In this document: piece after piece, positions 8,325 to 15,207 of the stretch
How positions within the stretch are numbered: the stretch's first letter is position 1
Layout of the letters: each line of letters starts with the position of its first letter
Assembly (NCBI RefSeq): GCF_030695125.1
Contig: NZ_JAUYTP010000029.1
Span: 541,746-605,745 of the forward strand
Source: Allobosea sp.
GTDB lineage: Bacteria; Pseudomonadota; Alphaproteobacteria; Rhizobiales; Beijerinckiaceae
Direction: 5' to 3'
Length of the DNA stretch: 64,000 nucleotides
Notes under the pieces: model-generated
The model's database searches: none
What the model saw: only the letters and a program-made list of their open reading frames with translations
What the model was told of the DNA's origin: nothing
Translations under genes and position numbers: made by a program

Positions 8325-9731
8325 TCAGGCGGCGAGCAGGGCGGGCCGCGTCACACGCCACTGAGTCGCCTGCTCATAGGCGTGGCCGAGCTGGAACACA
8401 GTCGTCTCGGCGAAGGGGTGCCCGGCGAGCTGGATCGCGACCGGCAGGCCCGTTCCCGCCTCATAGCCGGCGCAGAGCGCCAGCGCCGGGAGGCCCGTAA
8501 CGTTGAAGGGCATGGTGATCGAGGGCTTCTGGTACATCAGCCATTTCGGCACCTTGTCGATCGCCTGCGCCGGGAAAGGCGAGCCGGCCGTCAGCAGCAC
8601 GTCGACGCCGATCATCGCCTCGGCGACGGCGGCGCAGAGCTCCTGCCGGCGCCGCAGCGCCTGGACATAGTCGGCGCCTGTCAAAAGCCCGCCCATGCTG
8701 ATCCGGTCGCGCGCGATCTCGCCATAGAGTTCCGGCGTCGCCCGCAGATCCGCCTGGTGGATCGCGAAGGCTTCCGACGACATGATGATCAGCCCCACCG
8801 CGGCGAAATCCATCAGCGGCGGCAGCCTCACCTCCTTGATCACGCAGCCGAGCGACTTGTAGACCGCGATCGCCTGCTCGATCGCCGCCAGCACGGGCGG
8901 CGCCGCCTGATGGTCGGTCTCGTGGAAATGACGGATCACGCCGATGGTCTTGCCCTTCACCGTCTCGTCGAGCTTTTCGGTGAAGTCCGGCACCGCCACA
9001 TCGGCGCAGGCCGGATCGAGCGGGTCATGGCCCGCCATCGCCTGCAGCATCAGCGCCGCATCCTCGACCGTCCAGCACATCGGCCCGGCATGGTCGAGCG
9101 ATTGCGACAGCGGGAGGATGCCCCTTCGCGAGAGCAGCCCATAGGTCGGCTTGATGCCCGCCAACCCGCACAGCGAGGACGGACTGCGGATCGAGCCGCC
9201 GGTGTCCGAGCCGGTCGCGCCCAGCACCATGCCGGCAGCGACCGCCGCGCCCGAGCCGGATGAGGAGCCCCCCGTGGTCCGGGCCGGATCCCAGGGGTTG
9301 CGCGCGGGCGGCGTGAACAGGTCGAAGGAGGGCCCGCCGATTGCGAATTCGAAGGTGCCGAGCTTGCCGGTGATGACCGCGCCGCTCGCGCGCAGCTTCG
9401 TAACCGTGAAGGCGTCCTCGGTCGGCACGCGGCGCTTCAGCAGGTTGGAATGCCCCGTCGTGGCCACGCCAGCCGTATCGTAGATGTCCTTCAGCCCGAC
9501 CGGAATACCGTGCATCGGGCCGCGCGGCCCGCTTGTCCCGATCTCGACTTCGGCCGCCTCGGCCGCTTCCAGCGCCAGCTCCGGCGTGAAGGCGACATAG
9601 GTGCTCAAGCTGGCGTCGAGCGCCTCGGTTCGAGCGATGCAGGCCTTGGTCAGCTCGACCGGCGAGAGCTTGCGCTTTGCGATCAGCGTCGAGGCCTCGC
9701 GGATGGTGAGCAGCGTGGGATCGCTGACCAT
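8325..9731 (-). CDS. Amidase-signature hydrolase, AtzE/GatA-like (copy B)
   Basis: A 468-residue amidase-signature protein. The catalytic lysine lies in HGIPVGLKDIYDT, the cis-serine in TGGSSSGSGAAVAAG and the nucleophile serine in GSDTGGSIR. I chose the ATG at 9731, one base after the stop of the upstream AtzG-like gene (TGA-G-ATG), because residues match the other copies from MVSDPTLLTIREAS onward; a longer frame to 9776 adds an unrelated Arg-rich leader. It is visibly related to the other three amidases but clearly diverged, which argues for different substrates rather than simple dosage. Confidence 0.92.
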   Translation of the reverse strand: MVSDPTLLTIREASTLIAKRKLSPVELTKACIARTEALDASLSTYVAFTPELALEAAEAAEVEIGTSGPRGPMHGIPVGLKDIYDTAGVATTGHSNLLKRRVPTEDAFTVTKLRASGAVITGKLGTFEFAIGGPSFDLFTPPARNPWDPARTTGGSSSGSGAAVAAGMVLGATGSDTGGSIRSPSSLCGLAGIKPTYGLLSRRGILPLSQSLDHAGPMCWTVEDAALMLQAMAGHDPLDPACADVAVPDFTEKLDETVKGKTIGVIRHFHETDHQAAPPVLAAIEQAIAVYKSLGCVIKEVRLPPLMDFAAVGLIIMSSEAFAIHQADLRATPELYGEIARDRISMGGLLTGADYVQALRRRQELCAAVAEAMIGVDVLLTAGSPFPAQAIDKVPKWLMYQKPSITMPFNVTGLPALALCAGYEAGTGLPVAIQLAGHPFAETTVFQLGHAYEQATQWRVTRPALLAA

Positions 9732-9732
9732 C

Positions 9733-9921
9733 TCAGCGACCCGCCGGCGCGAAGATATGCGCGGGCTCGGCATCATAGCCGCGCGGCTGGCGTACGCGCT
9801 CGCGCATCGCCTGCAGCATCATGTAGGCGCTGCGCATTTCCTCCATGTTCGCAGGGCTGACGCTGATGCCGGCCCGGTCGAGCAGCACCTGGAAGGCTTC
9901 GGTCGAGATGGTCTCGCTCAT
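9733..9921 (-). CDS. AtzG/GatC-like small amidase partner (DUF4089 type), copy B
   Basis: A 62-residue protein starting MSETISTEAFQVLLD and ending with an EPAHIF-containing tail, as in the copies at 7103 and 11381. The start at 9921 is preceded by a GGAG Shine-Dalgarno. The stop is one base from the amidase ATG, so coupling is likely. By analogy to AtzG and GatC it would wrap or stabilise its amidase. The frame is open upstream, but that extension shows no family resemblance. Confidence 0.8.
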   Translation of the reverse strand: MSETISTEAFQVLLDRAGISVSPANMEEMRSAYMMLQAMRERVRQPRGYDAEPAHIFAPAGR

Positions 9922-9953
9922 GATCGTCTCCGGGAGAGGGGAATGCGGGGCCG

Positions 9954-11372
9954 TCACTCGGCGGCGAGCGCCTGCTGCGCCCATTGCGCCGGGCGCAGAT
10001 CGCGGAAGGCCGTGGCCTTCTCGAAGGCGCTGCCGACGCGCAGCACGAGATCGTCCTGGAAGGGCCGCCCGACGATCTGCATATTCAGGGGCAGCCCCGC
10101 CGCCGAGAAACCCGAACAAACCGACAGCGCCGGCGAGCCGGTCAGGTTGAAGACGCGGGTGAAGGAGGGCCGGGAGCGCGACATCATGTTGCCGAGGTCG
10201 CCGAGCTTGGGCGCCACGCCCGGCATGGTCGGACAGATCAGCACGTCGACGCTCTCGAACACGGTCGCGATCTCGGCGATCAGCCGGCCGCGCTCGCGCA
10301 GCGCGTTGACATAGTCGCAGGCGCGGATGAAGGCGCCCATCATGATGCGCTGGCGGGCAAGCTCGCCATAAAGCTCAGGCGTCGCCTTCAGCGTCTCCTC
10401 ATGGAAGGCGAAGGCCTCCGAGCGCGAGATCAGGGCGGCGACGTCGCCATATGCCGAGAGCGGTGACAGCGTGACGTCCATCACCTCGCAGCCCAACTCC
10501 CGGAAGGTCACCAGCGCCGCCTCGATGCCGGCCTTGATCTCGGGGTCGATCTCGGCGTCGCTCTCGAAGAAATGCCGGACCACGCCGATGCGCAGCCCCT
10601 TTACATCTTTCTGCACGGAACCGGCGAAGTCGGGTTTGGCGACGTCGGCGCTGCCGGGGTCGAGCGGGTCGTGCTGCGCCAGCACCTCCATCATCAGCGC
10701 GCAATCCTCGCTGGTCCAGCACATCGGCCCGCCATGGTCGAGGCTGAAGGAGAGCGGCAGGATGCCCCGGCGGCTGACCAGACCATAGGTCGGCTTCAGG
10801 CCGGAAATCCCGCACCAGGCCGCCGGCCCGCGGATCGAGCCGCCGGTGTCGGTGCCCATCGAGCCCATGGCGAGCCCGGCCGCGATCGCGGCGCCCGAGC
10901 CGGAGGAGGAGCCCGCCGGATCATGGGCGAGGTTCCACGGGTTCTTCGCCGGCGGCCAGGGCAGGTCGAAGGAGGTGCCGCCGATCGCAAACTCCCAGGT
11001 CGAGAGCTTGCCGAGGAGGATGGTGCCCGCCTCCGCCAGGAGCCGCGTCGTCGTCGCATCCGCCTCGGGCACATGGTCCTTGTAGAGGGCGGAATGGCCG
11101 GTCGTGGGGATGCCCTTGGTGTTGTAGATGTCCTTCAGCCCGATCGGCACGCCATGCAGCGGGCCCTTGTAAGCACCCTTCATGATCTCGCCCTCGGCCT
11201 TGCGCGCGGCCGCCATCGCCTGCTCGGGCAGCACGCGGATATAGGCGTTGAGCTGCCCGTCAAAGGCCTCGATCCGGGAGAGATAGGACGCGGTCAGTTC
11301 GACCGGGGAGAGTTTCTTCGCCTTCAGCAGCGGAGCGGCCTCGGCGATGGTCAAATTGTGCAGCGCGGTCAT
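9954..11372 (-). CDS. Amidase-signature hydrolase, AtzE/GatA-like (copy C)
   Basis: A 472-residue amidase-signature enzyme with the lysine in HGVPIGLKDIYNT, the cis-serine in PAGSSSGSGAAIAAG and the nucleophile in GTDTGGSIR. The ATG at 11372 gives MTALHNLTIAEAAP, aligned with the start of the paralogues; a GTG at 11384 that overlaps the upstream stop (GTGA) is the alternative. It is directly preceded by an AtzG-like gene. It ends 32 bp before the small copy-B gene, so transcription is probably continuous through pairs C and B. Confidence 0.92.
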   Translation of the reverse strand: MTALHNLTIAEAAPLLKAKKLSPVELTASYLSRIEAFDGQLNAYIRVLPEQAMAAARKAEGEIMKGAYKGPLHGVPIGLKDIYNTKGIPTTGHSALYKDHVPEADATTTRLLAEAGTILLGKLSTWEFAIGGTSFDLPWPPAKNPWNLAHDPAGSSSGSGAAIAAGLAMGSMGTDTGGSIRGPAAWCGISGLKPTYGLVSRRGILPLSFSLDHGGPMCWTSEDCALMMEVLAQHDPLDPGSADVAKPDFAGSVQKDVKGLRIGVVRHFFESDAEIDPEIKAGIEAALVTFRELGCEVMDVTLSPLSAYGDVAALISRSEAFAFHEETLKATPELYGELARQRIMMGAFIRACDYVNALRERGRLIAEIATVFESVDVLICPTMPGVAPKLGDLGNMMSRSRPSFTRVFNLTGSPALSVCSGFSAAGLPLNMQIVGRPFQDDLVLRVGSAFEKATAFRDLRPAQWAQQALAAE

Positions 11373-11380
11373 GGCGGCCC

Positions 11381-11572
11381 TCACTTGGTCCAGAGCCGGA
11401 GCGCGTGGATGGGCTCCTGCAGGTAGCTGCGCTTGACCCGGATGTTCCGGGCGGCGGTTTCCAGATCGGCGACGGAGCCCTTCAGGGACTCCAGCGTCTC
11501 CGGGCCGACCCTCAGGCCGTATTCGGCGAGCTTGGCCTCGATCGGGATCGGCGTGGCGGGCGTGTCGGTCAT
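11381..11572 (-). CDS. AtzG/GatC-like small amidase partner (DUF4089 type), copy C
   Basis: A 63-residue protein with the pattern of the other two partners: an N-terminal helix (IEAKLAEYGLRVGPETLESL), then an Arg/Lys-rich stretch and a C-terminal EPIHAL in place of EPAHIF. It lies between two amidase genes, 38 bp downstream of one and 8 bp upstream of the other. Gene order in the other pairs (small gene first) suggests it serves amidase C, though sharing with amidase D cannot be excluded. Confidence 0.8.
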   Translation of the reverse strand: MTDTPATPIPIEAKLAEYGLRVGPETLESLKGSVADLETAARNIRVKRSYLQEPIHALRLWTK

Positions 11573-11610
11573 GGCGGCCTCCGGGGCGAGGATGAAAAGG
11601 CGAGCGGCGG

Positions 11611-13035
11611 CTATTCGGCGGCGAGGCTCATCGGCGCCGCGGCCTCCAGGGCAGGCCGGCGCGCGCGCCAGGCGGTCGCGGCCTCATAGGCCTGGGCGGC
11701 GCGGTAGATCGTCGCCTCGCCAAAGGCATGGCCGGCGATCTGGACCGAGAGCGGCAGGCCGGAGGCCGAGAAGCCGCAGCACATCGTCAGCGAGGGCATG
11801 CCGGTGACGTTGAAGGGGATGGTCAGCGGCGGCTTGCTGAACAGGCCGAATTTCGGGATTTCGGTGATCACCGGGGCGGGCGTCGCGGTGGCCGCGGAGA
11901 CGACGATGTCGAAGCGCGCCATCGTCTTGGCGACAGCCGCGACCAGTTCCGTCCGCATCCGCAACGCCTGGACATAGTCGCTGGCGTCGATCAGCCCGGC
12001 CAGCAGCAGCCGGTCGCGCAGGATCTCGCCATAGAGCTCGGGCCTCGCCTGGATGTTGGGCTCATGGATGGCGAAGGCTTCCGAGAGCAGGATCATCATC
12101 CCGCAGGCGGCGAAATCGGCCAGCGGCGGCAGCGTCACCTCCTCGACCGTAGCGCCGAGATCCGCCAGCGTCGTGGCCACCCCGGCGACCGCGCCTTGCA
12201 CCTCGTCCGTGGCCTCCGCCTGCGCCCCGAGCGAGGGCAGATAGCCGACGCGCAGACCCTTCACGCCGGCGCCCAGCAGCGCCTCGGGCATGGGGTCGGG
12301 CCGGTCGGCGCTCGCGGGGTCGAGCCGGTCATGCCCGGCGAGAACCTTCATGAGGAGGGCGTTGTCCTGGACCGTCCAGGTCATCGGGCCGATGTGGTCG
12401 AGGCTCTGCGACAGCGGCAGCACGCCGCGCCGCGAGACCAGCCCATAGGTCGGCTTCATCCCGACGAGGCCGCAGAACGCCGCCGGCAGGCGGATCGAGC
12501 CGCCCGTATCGGTGCCGAGCGCCGCCGGCACATAGCCGGCCGCCACCGCGGCGCCCGAGCCTGAGGAGGAGCCGCCGGTGAAATGCGCGAGGTTCCAGGG
12601 GTTGCGCGCCGGCGGGAAGGGCAGGTCGAAGGAGGGGCCGCCCATGGCGAATTCATGGGTTGCCAGCTTGCCGAGGATGACAGCGCCCGCCGCCTTCAGC
12701 TTCTGGGTGACGAAGGCGTCGTCGGTCGCCCAATTGTCGATGAGCTGGTGCGAATGGGCGGTGGTGCGCACGCCCTTGAGGTCGATGATGTCCTTCAGCC
12801 CGACCGGCACGCCATGCAGCGGCCCACGGCTGATCCCGGCCATCACCTCGTCCTCGGCCTTCTTGGCCTGGGCGAGGGCAAGATCGGCGGTCACTTCGAT
12901 GAAGGCATGGGTCATCCCGTCGAGCGCGGCGACGCGGGCGATCAGCGCCTTCGTCAGCTCGACCGGGGAGACGGTCTTGGCAGCGATCCCTTTGGCAAGG
13001 TCTGCGACGGTCATGAAATGCAGCGGAGCGGACAT
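11611..13035 (-). CDS. Amidase-signature hydrolase, GatA-like (copy D, no dedicated small partner)
   Basis: A 474-residue amidase-signature protein with the triad in HGVPVGLKDIIDL, TGGSSSGSGAAVAAG and GTDTGGSIR. Unlike the other three, no small AtzG-like gene precedes it; the gene upstream is the solute-binding protein. It is the first enzyme of the - strand unit, 99 bp after that gene and separated from it by a strong hairpin. It may act alone, borrow a partner from the gene downstream, or belong to a partner-independent branch. Confidence 0.92.
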   Translation of the reverse strand: MSAPLHFMTVADLAKGIAAKTVSPVELTKALIARVAALDGMTHAFIEVTADLALAQAKKAEDEVMAGISRGPLHGVPVGLKDIIDLKGVRTTAHSHQLIDNWATDDAFVTQKLKAAGAVILGKLATHEFAMGGPSFDLPFPPARNPWNLAHFTGGSSSGSGAAVAAGYVPAALGTDTGGSIRLPAAFCGLVGMKPTYGLVSRRGVLPLSQSLDHIGPMTWTVQDNALLMKVLAGHDRLDPASADRPDPMPEALLGAGVKGLRVGYLPSLGAQAEATDEVQGAVAGVATTLADLGATVEEVTLPPLADFAACGMMILLSEAFAIHEPNIQARPELYGEILRDRLLLAGLIDASDYVQALRMRTELVAAVAKTMARFDIVVSAATATPAPVITEIPKFGLFSKPPLTIPFNVTGMPSLTMCCGFSASGLPLSVQIAGHAFGEATIYRAAQAYEAATAWRARRPALEAAAPMSLAAE

Positions 13036-13090
13036 GGCACGGGCCTCCTGACGGACGGTGGCGGGCGGCGGGATCGAGCAAAGGGTGGCG

Positions 13091-13123
13091 GCGGGGGCGG
13101 GCCGGGGAGGAAACCGCCCCCGC
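13091..13123 (-). terminator. Perfect 10-bp stem-loop downstream of the solute-binding protein gene
   Basis: GCGGGGGCGG pairs with CCGCCCCCGC across a 13-base loop, between the binding-protein stop and amidase D. In many ABC operons such a structure stabilises the binding-protein transcript and reduces read-through. Either role fits. Confidence 0.5.
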
Positions 13124-13134
13124 GCCGGTGACGC

Positions 13135-14766
13135 TCAGTCGAGGCTGATCGTCACGAAGTCCTGCATCCAGCTCTGGGCCGGCACGAAACCCTTCACCTT
13201 CGGCGACATCGCCCGCGGATTCAGGTCGTGGACGATGAAGAGCCGCCCGGCCTGCTCGCTGACGATCTCGTGCAGCCGGGTGAACATGGCGAGCGACTTC
13301 TCCGGCTCGAAGGTGTTCATCGCCTGCACCGCCAGCTCGTCGAACTCCTTGTTGTCGAACCAGCCCCAGTTCAGCCCGCCGGGCGCGCGCCTCGCGGTCG
13401 AGAAATGGCTGATCATGCCGGAGACGGGGTCGACCGAGCCGAGCGAGATATTGATCGCGTCATAGGTCGGCGCGCGCTCCCAGCCCTTGAAGAACAGGTC
13501 GAGCAGGGCGTTCCAGTCGAGCACCTCGAACTTGACCCGGAAGCCGACCGCTTCGAGCTGCGCCTTGACCAGCTCGTTCATCGGCAGCGGCTGCATCTGG
13601 CCCGAGCCGGAGGTCGAGATGCCGACCGTGATGGCGCAGGGGTAGCAGCCGGCCTCCTTGAGCAGGGCCGTCGCCTTCTTCGGGTCGTAGGGGTAGGTCT
13701 TCGGCTTGCCGTAGATCGCCTGGTAGGGGGTGAACAGGGCCTCGCTTGCCTCGGCGATGCCGCCGAGCATCTCGACCATCTCCTTGCGGTCCATCGCATG
13801 GTTGGCCGCCTGGCGGACCTTGATGTCCTTGAAGGCGCCGCGCTGGAAATTGAACTGGTAATGCCAGTTGTGCGGATAGGTCAGCGTCGTCACACGCATG
13901 CCCGCCGCCTTCAGTCGCGGTAGCGTATCGGGCGACGGCGCCTCGATGAAATCGACCTGGCCCGAGAGCAGAGCCGCCGCCCGCGTCGTCGCCTCCGGCA
14001 TCGGGATCAGCACCATGCGGTCATGCTTGGGCGTGCGGGCCGGGTTCCAGTAATCGGGGTTGCGCACGAGCTCGAGCCGCTCGCGGGGCACGACCGAGCC
14101 GAACTTGTAGGGGCCCGACCCCTGCGGCGACTGCGCATAGACCTTGTAGTCGTAGCCCGCCTTCTCCAGCGCGCATTTCGAGATCACGAACCAGACGGCC
14201 ATGTTGTAGGGGAAGACCGATTCCGGGACCTTGGTGTCGACGGCGATGGTGTAGTCGTCGATCTTGACGGCGCCGGCGACGTTGACCGTGCGCGAGCGGT
14301 TGCGCGCGAAATGGACGGGATTGAACTGCGGCACCTTGTCGTCGGTGATGCGCGCGATGTTCCAGAGCGCGGCCTCGGCATTCCAGGGGCAGCCATCGTG
14401 GAACTTCACGTCGCGCCGCAGCTCGAAGATCCAGCGCTTGGTGTTGGTGGGATCGGGATACCATTTCGAGGCCAGCCCCGCCGTCGGCACCGCCTCGCGG
14501 TCCGAGCGCGTCAGGTCCCAGTTCAGGAAGCTGTCATAGAGCGAGAAGCCGACGAAACGCTGGCCTTCCGCGCCCTGATCGGGATGGCCGGTCCAGTCGG
14601 GAATGTCGCCGGCGGTCATCGCGACGCGAAGGACCTTTTCCTGGGCGAGTGCCGGGGCGGATGGCGCCAGCGTCAGCGTGGCGCCGATGGCGAGCGCGGC
14701 GAGAGCCGCCGACACGCGGCAGGTCAGGCGGGAACGGGGTGTTGGGATGGAAGCCGGGAACCGCAT
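13135..14766 (-). CDS. ABC transporter family-5 solute-binding protein (peptide/nickel type)
   Basis: A 543-residue periplasmic binding protein. The start at 14766 was chosen because GGAGG lies seven bases upstream; the chain then begins with a basic region and a hydrophobic signal ending LAPSAPALAQ. The body has SBP_bac_5 features: LASKWYPDPTNTKRWIFEL, RDVKFHDGCPWNAE, and SGPYKFGSVV followed by NPDYW. Binding proteins of this class deliver oligopeptides or other amides to an Opp/Dpp permease. No permease is encoded beside it; the ATPase at 1-884 faces it across the island and is the likely partner system. Three copies of the candidate GntR motif lie upstream. Confidence 0.93.
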   Translation of the reverse strand: MRFPASIPTPRSRLTCRVSAALAALAIGATLTLAPSAPALAQEKVLRVAMTAGDIPDWTGHPDQGAEGQRFVGFSLYDSFLNWDLTRSDREAVPTAGLASKWYPDPTNTKRWIFELRRDVKFHDGCPWNAEAALWNIARITDDKVPQFNPVHFARNRSRTVNVAGAVKIDDYTIAVDTKVPESVFPYNMAVWFVISKCALEKAGYDYKVYAQSPQGSGPYKFGSVVPRERLELVRNPDYWNPARTPKHDRMVLIPMPEATTRAAALLSGQVDFIEAPSPDTLPRLKAAGMRVTTLTYPHNWHYQFNFQRGAFKDIKVRQAANHAMDRKEMVEMLGGIAEASEALFTPYQAIYGKPKTYPYDPKKATALLKEAGCYPCAITVGISTSGSGQMQPLPMNELVKAQLEAVGFRVKFEVLDWNALLDLFFKGWERAPTYDAINISLGSVDPVSGMISHFSTARRAPGGLNWGWFDNKEFDELAVQAMNTFEPEKSLAMFTRLHEIVSEQAGRLFIVHDLNPRAMSPKVKGFVPAQSWMQDFVTISLD

Positions 14767-14844
14767 GCGAAACCTCCGGACGGGATGGGCGAGCCGCGAT
14801 GCGGCTTGATCCGGGCTGTGCAATGCGCGTGCCAAGGCCAATAA

Positions 14845-14856
14845 ATTGTATCCAAT
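14845..14856. promoter_or_regulatory. Candidate GntR operator 1, overlapping a possible -10
   Basis: ATTGTATCCAAT has the symmetric arms ATTG and CAAT. It lies about 80 bp upstream of the binding-protein start. Read on the - strand it includes TACAAT. It is the most symmetric of the four copies. Confidence 0.58.
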
Positions 14857-14928
14857 AATAGAGGGGGCCGCGGGAGATGTGGGCCAAAAACGCGATCTGA
14901 CAGAGGTTGGCGCTGGGGGTCGCGATAG

Positions 14929-14940
14929 ATTGCATCCAGA
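14929..14940. promoter_or_regulatory. Candidate GntR operator 2
   Basis: ATTGCATCCAGA, same orientation as operator 1 and centred 84 bp away, about eight helical turns, so a dimer at each would face the same side of the DNA. Confidence 0.5.
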
Positions 14941-15094
14941 AATCCTGCCGGCAGGCGGCGCGGGATGGGGTGAGGTCGCCCGTTCGCGTCATGGCAGCCC
15001 TGCACAGTCGTTCTGGGCAGCGTTACACTGGTCGCGACCGGGTGGCGGCGCACCGCCTCGCCGCAGACGCGATCGGGGTCGGGCGTGGCTCAAG

Positions 15095-15106
15095 ATGGAT
15101 ACAATT
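15095..15106. promoter_or_regulatory. Candidate GntR operator 3 (inverted)
   Basis: ATGGATACAATT is the reverse complement of AATTGTATCCAT, so it carries the same core in opposite orientation, about 165 bp from operator 2. Confidence 0.45.
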
Positions 15107-15207
15107 TCGGTCGTGTGAATGGAATTTGGGCAGGCCGGAGGGCCGTGCGGGGCGTCGCCGCCCTGGCGAAGCAGGGTGGCCGTCGACAGCCGCGGCTTTC
15201 GTCCCGC

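Larger units (their letters stand above)
14767..15207. other. Regulatory intergenic region (441 bp) upstream of the solute-binding protein gene
   Basis: No convincing gene. It holds three copies of the 12-bp GntR-like motif, at 14845, 14929 and 15095. The nearest copy contains TACAAT on the - strand, a plausible -10 element, so binding there would block the promoter. The rest is GC-rich and lies downstream of the autotransporter gene. Confidence 0.6.
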
